The notes under the pieces were generated by a model that worked only from the letters and a program-made list of their open reading frames with translations, had not been told where the DNA came from and did no database searches. From the NCBI GenBank assembly GCA_033807775.1, contig CM066322.1:23652501-23716500 (forward strand): a DNA stretch of 64,000 bases, read 5' to 3'. A program made the position numbers and the translations under genes. Source of the DNA: Saussurea involucrata (Eukaryota; Streptophyta; Magnoliopsida; Asterales; Asteraceae). Positions 36,501 through 46,900 of the stretch are shown here, in pieces (within the stretch, counting starts at the first letter, position 1; every line of letters starts with the position of its first letter).

Positions 36501-38171
36501 TGGAGACATTATCTGTATGGTTCCAAATGTCAGATTTATACCGATCATAAAAGTCTCCAACATCTCTTTGATCAGAAGGAACTAAATATGAGACAAAGAA
36601 GATGGTTAGAATTGCTGAATGATTACGACTGTGAAATCCTTTATCATCCGGGAAAGGCAAATGTGGTAGCTGATGCATTGAGTCGTCAAGAAAGGAGTGG
36701 GACAATAAAAGTTATTTCGCTACGAACTGAACTCTTACCCAACATATTTGACGAATTGCAGAAGTGTCAAGTGGAGGCTTATCAAGATGAACATTTGAAA
36801 TCAGAACGGTTAGCGGGGATGTCAGCATTGCTAGTAACAGATGATCGTGGGTTATTGTGTCTGGGAAACAGAGTGTGGGTACCTCGTTTGGGTGGGTTAC
36901 GTGATCGTGTTTTACAAGAAGCTCATCAATCTCGTTTCTCTATTCACCCAGGTACAAACAAGATGTATAAAGACCTAAAGCAATTCTATTGGTGGCCGGG
37001 GATAAAAAGAGGGATTGCTCAGTATGTGGAAAGATGTGATACTTGTAAGAAAGTAAAGATCGAACACCAAAAGCCGTTTGGTCAACTACAACGGCTAGAA
37101 ATACCTATGTGGAAGTGGGAGCAGATTACCACAGACTTCATCACGAAGCTACCAAGAACTCCGAAAGGATTTGATTCTATTTGGGTGATCGTCGATAGAT
37201 TGACAAAGTCTGCACACTTTCTACCGATAAAGGAAACCGATTCGATGGAACGATTAGCTAAGTTATACATTGACGAAATAGTAACTCGACATGGAGTTCC
37301 AATCTCGATCATTTCTGATCGTGATAGTCGTTTTACTTCAAGATTCTGGAGAAGTTTTCAAAGGGAAATGGGGACACAGATAAAGTTAAGTACGGCGTAT
37401 CATCCTCAAACAGATGGTCAAAGTGAACGAACGATTCAGACCTTAGAAGATATGCTCCGGGCTTGCATTGTTGATTTTGGGGGATCGTGGGATAAACATT
37501 TACCGTTGATCGAATTCGCTTACAATAACAGTTATCATTCCAGCATACAAGCGGCACCGTTTGAAGTACTGTATGGTAGGAAATGCCGAACGCCTCTGTG
37601 TTGGAACGAAGTGGGAGGGAAACAGTTAGCGGGACCGAAAATAGTTCAGTTAACCACCGATAAGGTTACTCAGATTCGTGAACGATTGAAAATGGCTCAA
37701 GACAGACAGAAAAGCTACGCTGACCGACGTCGAAAGCCTTTGGAATTTCAAATCGGGGATTTCGTAATGTTAAAGGTTTCACCGTGGAAAGGAGTCATCC
37801 GATTTGGACGACAAGGTAAACTTAGCCCGAGATATATCGGACCATTTGCAATTACAGAAAGGATCGGTGAAGTAGCTTACCGATTAGATCTTCCGCCGGA
37901 GTTGAGCAGGATTCATAACGCTTTTCACGTATCGAACTTCCGAAAGTGTTTGGTTACTCCAGATCAGTCGGTCTCCCTACCAGAAATACAAGTCGATGAA
38001 AGACTGAATTATGTGGAAGAACCGGAAGCTATAGTTGATCATAAAGTTAAAGTGCTGCGGAATAAGGAGATCAGGCAAGTGAAAGTTCAGTGGAGGCATC
38101 ATAGAGGTCAGGATGCTACGTGGGAATCCGAATCAGAAATGAGAGCCAAATACCCTCATCTTTTTGCTTAA
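33591..38171 (+). CDS. Ty3 gag-pol polyprotein with chromodomain, intact
   Basis: One uninterrupted frame of 1526 codons. The order is: a Gly/Arg-rich N-terminus (1-60); a capsid-like retrotrans_gag region (about 110-250, with LYWWESF); two CCHC zinc knuckles (CYKCGKTGHVIKDC near 344, CFLCNSPDHLQSNC near 363); an aspartic protease with DSGA (near 441); reverse transcriptase with FIDD (near 775); RNase H starting at YSDAS (near 921); the integrase HHCC finger (about 1118-1152); the integrase DDE core (D near 1181, SDRDSRF near 1242, E near 1279); and a chromodomain (about 1474-1525). All expected catalytic residues are present, so it may still be competent. The chromodomain is thought in this family to guide integration to heterochromatin, which fits its home inside dead repeats. 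Translation as a single gag-pol frame is normal for plant chromoviruses. The start at 33591 follows a 260-bp leader from the PBS. Confidence 0.96.
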   Translation: MASGTRNSNRGGGRNPNRTNPPIGTGDRGGRTGGRVGGRTGGRAGGRAGGIVQPNITEFVTRADLMAEMGRLQDSIQTMFEQSRNNEADRPDPEPEVELPITPTVLPVMRKCDYKMFLSCKPPTFSGDRDPVKAMRWMKEIEAIFKTSKCADEDRVLYGATMLKGDALYWWESFIHSKGSDVYSTLSWEEFVIAYSEQFCPQAAVKQLEGEFMNLQQGNLSVRDYTASFLEKSRFAEYYVATETMKTERFIFGLNSEVRKLVTAKGPDTFSAAVNAAENVERDIRRDAGDKSIGKRKWEGPQYDPKKSRFQKYDNRPPFRPAERPCQKCNRVHQGNCQGDLRACYKCGKTGHVIKDCKVTRLCFLCNSPDHLQSNCPRGRIQQGGSSGRPAIVKPVIPRLEPPVTRGRAFQMTEKEAEETPDVVTGTFLINSTRAKVLFDSGANRSFVSPTFAACLCLKPKMLEHALLVDTANDNQVSVREIFDGCVINIEGCGVPIQLFPITLIEFDVVVGMDWLAENQANIVCDKKLINVVLPERGPVVIYGDRRNHQSCLISIIKARRCVNKGCQSYLAYVIDIKTKKNRKEDIPIVSEFPEVFPEDLNSLPPVRQVEFGIDLVPGATPVARAPYRLAPPEMKEMMAQLQDLSDKGFIRPSSSPWGAPVLFVKKKDGSMRMCIDYRELNKRTIKNKYPLPRIDDLFDQLVGACYFSKIDLRSGYHQLKVKEEDVLKTAFRTRYGHHEFLVMPFGLTNAPAAFMDLMNRVCKPYLDKFVIVFIDDILIYSRSKEEHAQHLRLVLELLKKEKLYAKFSKCEFWLRKVQFLGHVVSEKGIQVDPMKVEAVEKWEPPKTAIEVRSFLGLAGYYRKFIKDFSRIATPLTKLTRKNLKFEWKEQQDEAFRILKEKLCSAPILSLPEGSEDFVVYSDASKLGLGCVLMQHGKVIAYASRQLKDHERQYPTHDMELAAVVFALKIWRHYLYGSKCQIYTDHKSLQHLFDQKELNMRQRRWLELLNDYDCEILYHPGKANVVADALSRQERSGTIKVISLRTELLPNIFDELQKCQVEAYQDEHLKSERLAGMSALLVTDDRGLLCLGNRVWVPRLGGLRDRVLQEAHQSRFSIHPGTNKMYKDLKQFYWWPGIKRGIAQYVERCDTCKKVKIEHQKPFGQLQRLEIPMWKWEQITTDFITKLPRTPKGFDSIWVIVDRLTKSAHFLPIKETDSMERLAKLYIDEIVTRHGVPISIISDRDSRFTSRFWRSFQREMGTQIKLSTAYHPQTDGQSERTIQTLEDMLRACIVDFGGSWDKHLPLIEFAYNNSYHSSIQAAPFEVLYGRKCRTPLCWNEVGGKQLAGPKIVQLTTDKVTQIRERLKMAQDRQKSYADRRRKPLEFQIGDFVMLKVSPWKGVIRFGRQGKLSPRYIGPFAITERIGEVAYRLDLPPELSRIHNAFHVSNFRKCLVTPDQSVSLPEIQVDERLNYVEEPEAIVDHKVKVLRNKEIRQVKVQWRHHRGQDATWESESEMRAKYPHLFA

Positions 38172-38194
38172 CTGAATTCCGGGACGGAATTCTT

Positions 38195-38209
38195 TTAAGG
38201 GGGAGATGA
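38195..38209 (+). other. Polypurine tract of the Ty3 element
   Basis: AAGGGGGAGATGA directly precedes the 3' LTR. Confidence 0.85.
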
Positions 38210-39738
38210 TGTAATACCCCGGGTAATTCAGTTAGATAAATTCCCTATCAGTTAAATTATTTAACCTTAAGATTTGATGTTTAGGATAAGTATGAGATAA
38301 GTTATAAGTTCAAGGGTGTTTTGGTACTTATTATATAATTTCAGCCAAAAGTGGAAGATTGATACTTAAATATCTTAAGTATTCAGGTTACCACTTTCCT
38401 TATTCAGAAAGTGTGTGTGTGTGTACGTTTTGAGAGAAAAAAGAAGCAGAGGAAGAAAACGTACGGATAGGCCTTCAATTGATTGTGCTGGAATCGAATT
38501 GGAGGCAAGTTCCTTTACAATTTGTGTTTATAATCAGTAGTATTAGACTTCTATCGGTTTAGAATTTCTAAATTCGCGACTTGATTGGATTTCAATCGAT
38601 TTCTGGGTAAATGGAAACCGACTATGTTCTTGAGAGTCCCGGTGAAATCTCGGTAGACTCCCGGTAGTGTGAGTCCCGGTATAGGAGACTCCCGGTAATG
38701 TGAGTCCCGGTAATGTGAGTCCCGGTATTGTGAGTCCCGATATAGCAGACTTTCGGTAGTGTAGAGTTCCGGTAATGTGAACTCCCGGTATAGGAACTCC
38801 CGGTACTGAAGAGTCCCGGTACTGTATAAGTCCCGGTACCCTGTGTAGTCCCGGTAGTGGGTTAAGTGCAGTGTAATGGGACAGTTGATGATATGAAATT
38901 GTTAGGTTTTATGTATTTGGTTAGTAAAGCGATGTATGTATCTTAACTTGTTTCAGATTCCGTGGAGTCGTGATAAGAGATAAGATCATTTTGAAAGGAG
39001 CTTGCGAGCGTGTGTAATAATCAAGACAGGTGAGTTTACTTTGAAAACGTTTTTAACTGGAATACGTATATGTGTGGATTGGGAATGCAATTGTTGATGA
39101 CTATGTGTTTATATGTGTGATATATGTGAATTATAATATAGTGAGGTATTATATTTACATGAGTATTATAATGCGTTATAATACGTTGGCCGGGTTTAGG
39201 ACCGGTGTGTTTGGCTATAGAATCTGTATAGCGTTGTTTGGCTGTAGATGTTGTACAGCGTTATAAATTATTAGTTGGCTTGCTACCAACTAATATGGCC
39301 AGGAGGAATGAGAAGGGAAAGTATAGGATATGTGAACTTAATTGGATGTATATGATTGTGTTGCGTGATTTATATGAATGAAGTTTATATAAATGGGTTT
39401 TAAACTAACAGGGATTTCTCACTTAGACCATCAGGTCTAACCCTCATTTTGTTTTAAAAATATGTACTCCAGGTGGTGGATCAAGTAAGAGCAAGTAATT
39501 AGAGTAACCGATGGATGGCTTGTGTGACGAATTATAAGATGAAGATTTTGGCTTGTTTAGCAGTTGTATCACAATATTAAATGTTATGTATGTAAATAGT
39601 ACAAAGATTGTAGTAGAACGGTTTTCTTCCGATTGTAAAAGACTACGGGACTGTACTTGTAATGTGAAGTTCGTTTGTTATATCTATGTTGTGTTACATT
39701 ATGTGATATGTTGTGTATATGGAATTTGGGTTGTTACA
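38210..39738 (+). repeat. 3' LTR of the Ty3 element
   Basis: 1529 bp, nearly identical to the 5' copy. Its first presumed intron donor is changed from GGTAAGT to GGCAAGT (38504-38510), while the second (donor 39030, acceptor 39472) is unchanged. Confidence 0.93.
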
Positions 39739-41458
39739 GTATTACACAGATTTGGCCCAAAGTAGGATGATTCACTTTTTTCACTCTTGGGCTCCTTATT
39801 GTTTTCTCCAATAGTACGGCCCATACCACACTCCTTAGGACTTTCCTGATTTATTGCCACCTCCTCTACTATTTTAGGATATTGTTTATTATCTGAATTT
39901 TTCTTTACTAAATTAGAACATTCCTGATTTATCACATCATCCTTCACGCTTTTAGGAATCTGTTTGTTTTTTGAATTTTCTTCATTTAATGACTCCTTCA
40001 GTAACGGTTGCACCTCGGGGCTCTCGAGATTCTCTCTTGGGACTGCCATGGATGCGTTGTTTTCGATTATTTGGGTCTCCTCAACTTCCTCAACTTCCGG
40101 CGTCCCTTCCGGCGAACCTCCGACCGCCATCTCCCTCTCCCTCCGTTGATCCGGTACGGTTCCATTATATTCCAGCTCCTTCTCGTCTTCCTTTTCATCT
40201 GTATCTGCCATCTTCCTTCCTCTATTACCTTCCACTTCTTGCTCTATGCCATCTTGATCCTCAAATTTAAACGTGCTCTCTTTAACCATCCACTCCTCGT
40301 CGCTTTTCTCCCCTCCCTCCGTCCATTCTGAGGGTATCGAAGAATCATCCTCTTCATCACTACTGTCCCATTCTTTTACCCCTCCTTCATCTTCTAGTTG
40401 AATCTCGAGAAGACTATTATCTTCCTCCTCTATCTTAATCACATAACAAAGCCCCCACCTTTATGTTTCTTATCTCGCTTATCCTCTCAACTAGTCCTGA
40501 ACTGATTAGGACTTTTCCCCACATCAAGTTGCCACTATCCTCCAGATTACAGTTTTTTGTTTTTAAGATTCTCCCCCATTTGGCCGCTATTCTGGTGAAC
40601 GTTGCCTCTGTCCAGACATGCAAAGGTATCCCTTCTATTCTTATCCACACGTTCTATCCGATGGGCGAAATCCAGCCGTCCACCTTCTTAGATCTTTAAC
40701 CCACAAATGCATCCCATGTGTTTTGTTTCTAACGGTATCCTCCAGTTTTTTTTCCGACTCGAATTCAATTAGCACATTCCTTCCTGCTATTAACCTTACA
40801 TTGCCCCCACCCCGATCTCCGATTTACACATCGACTGCAGATTATCCAGCGATGGTAATGTGGCTATCGCGCATTTTTGAAGGTAATCCAATCTCCCTTT
40901 TTTGGCTTCCCATGTCCCCACCACGTGATGTGCTTCAGTATCTATCTCCTTCCTATTATCTTGTTTTCCGGTCACGATTTCTGCATATGTTCTATTCCTC
41001 CATGCCTTTGGTTTAATTGCTTATGTACTTCTCCTTGGAGCTTCATTCTCCTCTCTGTTACTTCTCTTCCCACTGACTTCTTTCTCTTTCTTGGTTGCCA
41101 AGAACACCCTTAGTCTATACGATCCAATCCATATTTGGTTGAGCCTTACTTCGAAAGCCTTTTCCTCGACAACGTGTTTGAATCTCACAAATCCGAACCG
41201 CTCTCCATTTTTCATCCTCTTTCTTGCTATGTATATGTCTGAAACCGTCCCATATTTTTTGAAAACCTTCCAAAGATCACTTAACTCCCATATCTTCGGG
41301 AAGTTGAAAAACAAGTACGAGGTCTCCTTGAAGTTACTTCTACCGTTGGTCGATCTATTCCGTAGTCCGTCGCTATACCTAGTTCTGAATTGGTATCCCG
41401 CTGCACTCGTATTACTCTCCCTCCCAACCCCCCCCCCCCTCTCTCCTCTCTCTCTCAT
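39739..41458 (-). pseudogene. LINE ORF1: RRM and DUF4283-like parts
   Basis: From 41458 downwards: an Arg/Gly-rich start, then an RRM (YLFFNFPKIWELSDLWKVF, GTVSDIYIARK, FGFVRFKHV). A decayed linker follows (about 41020-40650), then a DUF4283-like stretch (MWIRIEGIPLHVWTEATF at 40650). After it comes a long acidic Glu/Asp/Ser region (40442-39745) that runs up to the Ty3 insertion and resumes at 31798. Frame breaks occur near 41020 and 40440. Such ORF1 proteins bind LINE RNA in plant L1 families. Confidence 0.85.
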
Positions 41459-41495
41459 TTTGCTGTGATCTACAATAATTATGCTATTGCTTATT

Positions 41496-43780
41496 GCCTC
41501 TAAACTTTTTATATGTTCTAAGGTTCAATGCTATTTGGCTATTGTTATCTATATCTGTGCTTCAACAATTCAATGCATAACAACTTTAAGTTTATGTGGT
41601 TGTTATTGCAATATGTTTTGTTGGATGTTTCAACAATTTCTACTTCTATTGACTATTGTTATTTGGTTATGTTGCTTGCGTAATTGTTTTTGTTGGACAA
41701 TGTCATCTATTTTTGCTTCTACTATTCTACAGATGAGTTTGTATTATTGTTTGACGATCTTATTTTAGTAGAAACAAGAAAAAAGGGATTAGGAAATTCA
41801 AATATTTTCATCAATTGTTTGACTTATTCCTCAATTATCAAACTCATATCCATATTTTAGGACTTTAAAAATATTAATTGTTTTTTTAAACACTATACTC
41901 TTGGTTGGTGATTACCTAATGAGGAGTATGTAAATTTTATGTACTCTCTTATCTATAGCAGCAAGCGAGCACGGGTGAGCGATCCACCTGAAGAAAATAT
42001 ATAATCTGTCCGGTCGGCCAGGCAAAGCTAGTCTCAAAAGAAACTAATAAAAAAGAATAAAAATCATTTCCCCCATGATTACCTTAGCATTTATGGTATT
42101 CAACTTTTTCTTTACTAATAAAGAACATTTATTGAATTTTTTTTTAATACCATGGAGGCCTAATTTTACATAAGTCCATGGCCTATAAAATGTCAGAAAC
42201 GGACATGCATACATGATTATTTAGATTACTTATGTTATTACGATAAGATGTAAAATAAAAAATAAAAAAGATATTAAAGATATAAAGTAACTTAAATAAC
42301 TAATTATAAGGGTATAAAGTTTAATTTAAAATTTTAAATAATTTTATTTTTAATATTTTGCGGATCATGGGGTTTAGTAAAAGGTTGGTGGGGTTTTATT
42401 TTGGCATTGTTTGGCAACAAAACTAGCATATAAGCTAGCTGATTTTTGAGGTACATGTTTGGATGACCATAAGCTAGCTTATAGGCTAACTTTTTGAAAA
42501 GCTACTTGGAGTTGCCCTAATTAATATTAATTATTATTTATTAATTATTTTTTTAATGTGTCATTTTTGGTCATTTAAATGCTTATAAGTTATTTTTTGC
42601 CAAAGATGACTTTTTCATCAGCTAGCTTATCAGCTACCAGCTAGCTTATAAGCCATAAGCTAACTTATCAGCTAGTTTGCCGAACATAGCCTTTATAGCC
42701 TTTATGTTTATACATTTAGTATTATAAGTTGTACCTCTTACTTTTTAACAATAATTATTTAACATGTTTTATAAAATAATATAGATGTATAAACTTTACA
42801 TACATTGATCTTTCTGTTCATAACCCTACTAAGTTAATCTGGTGGCGTAACCTAACAACAAATGCTTTTATCAATGCGTTGAGGATGGCCTAACAACAAA
42901 TGCTTTAGTCAAATAAAGTTTAGTTCGTAGATTGAGACATTAGACCATGGTATTAGTTGTGGTTTCATTTTCCTATATTTTGCTAGCTAATTATTCGCTT
43001 AATTATACCAATTCAGCATGTACTAAAATAGTTATAAAAAACCTTTTATAACTTTTTTTAAAAGATTCGACACATATAAACGGACATATCTCACATCCAA
43101 ATTTTGTAGTCGTAAAAAAGTTAAAACATTAATGCGTTTAACAACGAAAAATAAACATTCCAATTTAAAACCGATAGTTATTATCTTTTGTATAACAACG
43201 TTGCTTGTATCTTAAACCAAACCACCACGTTTTCAGATTGATCTAAAATATTAATTTATTATATCATAACTAGTTGGAGACAACTTTTCACGTAACTCGA
43301 TTAACTCTACAGGACCTTAAAGTTAACAGTCAAACAAACTCTTTAGTAGCTTTAAGAAGATTCATGAACTCGTGACTTTTAGGGATCAATATTACAATGG
43401 CATAACATTATTCTACAATCCATTAACCGCGATTCTTGAACTTATGAAAATGATTATATAATCCGACAATAAGATAATGTAAAAAAATGAATCAAAATAG
43501 TATGATTACGCGGTTTTACCTTGTAATATCCTGTCACGTATTTAATTTTGGCCATAGATGGAAAAGAAAAAGAAAATCTTGAAAAACAAGTGTACTCTCA
43601 CTTTCAAACATCCCTTTTCCACGTTCCTGAGTTTACTTAGATTAAAATTGTCCCATCAATCAAGGTTCAGAGCTTCCATGGACACTCGATTGTGTTTATC
43701 TGACTCACCAGCTGTGCTTCTCTCACAAGCAAAACTCAAACACCCTCCACATTCAAAGCAAACCCACCATCAACTTTCCC
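41496..43780. other. Intergenic region upstream of the CSLA gene
   Basis: AT-rich, with no supported gene. It holds a MITE at 42403-42691 and an isolated GGCCATCC-type MITE end near 42876-42890. The remainder is presumably distal promoter of the CSLA gene. Confidence 0.5.
42403..42691. mobile_element. MITE rich in AAGCTAGCTTAT palindromes
   Basis: The ends are GGCATTGTTTGGCAA and the complement of GGCTATGTTCGGCAA, with many copies of TAAGCTAGCTTAT-like sequence inside. A clear target duplication is not visible. It is non-coding. Confidence 0.65.
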
Positions 43781-43793
43781 TATATATATATAA
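43781..43793 (+). promoter_or_regulatory. Probable TATA box of the CSLA gene
   Basis: TATATATATATAAAACCC lies about 125 bases before the start codon, implying transcription start near 43815 and a 5' UTR of about 100 bases. Confidence 0.6.
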
Positions 43794-43917
43794 AACCCTT
43801 CTATACCCAAATCTAAACATCATCTGTCTGTTAACTGTTCGATTCAGTTGTAGCAAACGACTCCTAGTGCATAGAAACGTGTACGTTTCTAGCTAGCGGA
43901 GTTTTTCTTTTTAGCGA

Positions 43918-46900
43918 ATGGAGAGGTTTATAACGGTTAGTGGGTATGATGAGCAAATGGGAACGATGTGGGAACAAGTGAAGGCGCCATTGATTGTGCC
44001 GTTTATGAAGGTGATGGTGGTGATTTGTTTAGCCATGTCGGTGATGTTGTTCGTTGAACGTGTTTATATGGGGATCGTTATTGTTGTCGTGAAGTTGATG
44101 AGACATAAGCCCGAGAAAAGGTACAAATGGGAGGCGATTAAAGAGGATTTGGAGACGGGTAACTCGGCTTACCCTATGGTTTTAGTACAAATACCAATGT
44201 ATAATGAAAAAGAGGTATGTACTTGGTACTTTTAATTTTAATTGCTATATATATATTTTTTGAGTTCTTGAATTAAATTCGTACGTAGGTTTATCAACTC
44301 TCGATTGGAGCCGCATGCGGGCTTTCGTGGCCATCGGATCGGATCATAATTCAAGTTCTTGATGACTCGACTGATCCGATAATCAAGGTTTAAATTTTAA
44401 TTATTTGTTTATCGCTCAATTTAATTAGAACATATGTTAGAACTTGCATGTCACATGTTACAGTAACCATAAATACAAATTAGCGACACATAAGTTTTGT
44501 GGTCTAATCCGTCGCTATGTCCTTGCTATAGCGACAGAATTAAGCCGTCGCCATATCCATCGCTACTGCCTCTTTTCTAGCGGTGTATATATTCAAATGA
44601 AAAGGAGGTCAATTTATGAGAAATTTCAATATTATATATGATTACACGTACAGTACAGTACTGTACGCATTGATTGATTAAATTATACAAAAAAAAATGT
44701 AATCACGTGTATAATTATTCACAAACCCAATAAATATGATTAGGATTTGGTGGAGTTAGAGTGCAAGAGATGGGCAGGGAAAGGAATAAACATAAAATAC
44801 GAGATCAGAGGCAACAGAAATGGATATAAAGCTGGTGCTTTGAAACAAGGCATGAAGCACCCTTACGTCAACCATTGTGACTTCGTCGCCATTTTTGATG
44901 CCGATTTCCAGCCCGATCCTGACTTCCTTTGGCGCAGCGTCCCTTTCCTCGCACACAACCCTGAAATCGCCCTCGTTCAAGCTCGTTGGAAATTTGGTAT
45001 ATATATATATATGTACATATATTTGTTGTCAATAAATAAGTTTATTTTTTACCTATTTTGACCGGCAACCTGTTAATCTTGTAACATTTAATAACATGAA
45101 TATCATGTTTATCGTCCAAATGTTACAAGATCAACATAACATCTGTTAAAATAGGCACCTTAGAGCATCTCCAACAGTTTCCCCATAATTTTTCCAAAAT
45201 GGAGAACCAAAAGTTAAAATCCCTAAAAAAAAAGTTACATTCATCTCCAACAGATTTCCCATTTTGGAGAAAAAACAATGATTATAATATTAAAATATTG
45301 TATTTATCTATTAAAATATTATTTTTCAAAGATTTCTATTGGTGCTTTCACTGAGTAATCATTTTTTTGGGTTAACTCCATATTTGGAGAAAAACTCCTT
45401 CTTTCTCCTACTTTCTCCATTTTGGAGATAGTTTTGGGGAAGCTGTTGGAGCAAAAAATAACCCAAAATCCTCATATTCTCCAAAATGGGGAAGCTGTTG
45501 GAGATGCTCTTAGAAAATTTTGAAGCTTTGTTAGATTGATAAACAGGAAGTAAACCAAACTTTGTTGCATTTTGATACATTTTCCCGTTTGCATTGGCTA
45601 ATTTCGCTACATAATTTTTTTCGGTAATAGTTGACTTATTGACGAATTTCTAAAGCTACGATTTGTAATGGTGTACGTTCAGTGAATTCAGATGAGTGTT
45701 TGATGACAAGAATGCAAGAAATGTCATTAGATTACCATTTTACTGTGGAACAAGAAGCAGGATCTGCAACCCATGCTTTTTTCGGGTTCAATGGTAAATA
45801 ATCGATTAATTTAAATTTCAAAGAAATCGAAACCAAACTTAGTTCGAGATTCATGTAATTAGGAACCGCGGGTGTTTGGCGAATTTCGGCTCTGAATGAG
45901 GCTGGCGGATGGAAAGACCGAACCACCGTGGAAGACATGGATCTAGCGGTCCGTGTGAGTCTCAAAGGATGGAAGTTTGTATACATTGGCGACCTAAAGG
46001 TAATACCGACAAAACATATCCGTCGCTAATGCTCCATATCCGTCAGTTTTGGTAAACAAAAAATATTTTCTTTTACCGACGGTATCTAACAAATTCGTGT
46101 GTAACTTGAAGGTGAGAAATGAATTACCAAGTACTTTCAGAGCGTACCGTTATCAACAACATCGATGGTCTTGTGGACCGGCTAACCTTTTCAAGAAAAC
46201 GATCATGGAAATCGCGAGAAACAAGGTTTTATACTCAATGCCATTCTTTGAGGTTTCTAAGAGCATCTCCAACAACTTTTTTAAAATTGAGAATATGTTG
46301 GAGTGGAATACTGGAATGTAATATTATTGGAGATTTTGACTTTTGGTTCTTATTTTAGAGAAATAATAGAGAATCTGCTGGAGATGCTCTAATAAATACA
46401 AAATGCTTACTAATTGCACGTTTTCGGTGCAGAAAGTGACGTTGTTGAACAAGTTTTACGTGATATACAGTTTCTTCTTTGTTAGAAAAATCGTTGCGCA
46501 TCTTGTCACGTTTATCTTTTACTGCGTGGTGTTGCCAGCAACGGTTTTGGTGCCGGAAGTGGAAGTTCCAAAATGGGGTGCGGTTTATATTCCATCGATC
46601 GTGTCTCTACTGAATGCCGTTGGAACTCCGAGGTCGTTTCACTTATTGGTTTTTTGGATTCTTTTCGAGAATGTCATGTCTCTACATCGGACCAAAGGAA
46701 CGTTCATCGGCCTATTTGAGACCGGAACGACGGTTAACGAGTGGGTCGTCACCAAGAAACTTGGAGAAGCTTTGAAGCTAAAAACTGGTTCCAAGGGTAA
46801 CAAGAAACCTCAAATCCAAATAGGAGAAAGGTAAATCATTAATTGTTCAATATACAAATGGGCCTGAGCCAAAGCCCATGGGCCACAAAACATGAGCTGA

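Larger units (their letters stand above)
31799..39738 (+). mobile_element. Full-length Ty3 chromovirus (Tekay-like)
   Basis: 7940 bp with LTRs 31799-33329 and 38210-39738, PBS, uninterrupted gag-pol, PPT and a perfect GTATT duplication (31794-31798, 39739-39743). The chromodomain at the end of pol and the initiator-Met PBS place it among plant chromoviruses; the Tekay/Del lineage is my inference. Roughly two dozen differences between the LTRs by eye (about 1.6%) suggest insertion within about the last million years at usual plant rates. It sits inside LINE ORF1 in the opposite orientation. Confidence 0.95.
15443..41479 (-). mobile_element. L1-type LINE, split by three LTR insertions
   Basis: Minus-strand LINE whose 5' end is at 41479 and 3' end at 15443, where a short poly(A) appears as T8. 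A perfect 16-bp direct repeat TATGCTATTGCTTATT at 15427-15442 and 41480-41495 brackets everything between and is its target duplication. Removing the solo LTR, the LARD, the Ty3 element and one copy of each 5-bp duplication leaves about 6.4 kb, normal for a full-length plant L1. ORF1 has an RRM and a DUF4283-like part. ORF2 has endonuclease, reverse transcriptase and zf-RVT regions. Frameshifts occur in several places, and with the insertions it is dead. The reading order runs cleanly across all three insertion points, which confirms a single parent LINE. Confidence 0.93.

Noticed and set aside
46403..46432. Upstream extension of the CSLA frame before 46433
   Set aside because: It lies before a good CAG acceptor and adds sequence not typical of CSLA proteins.
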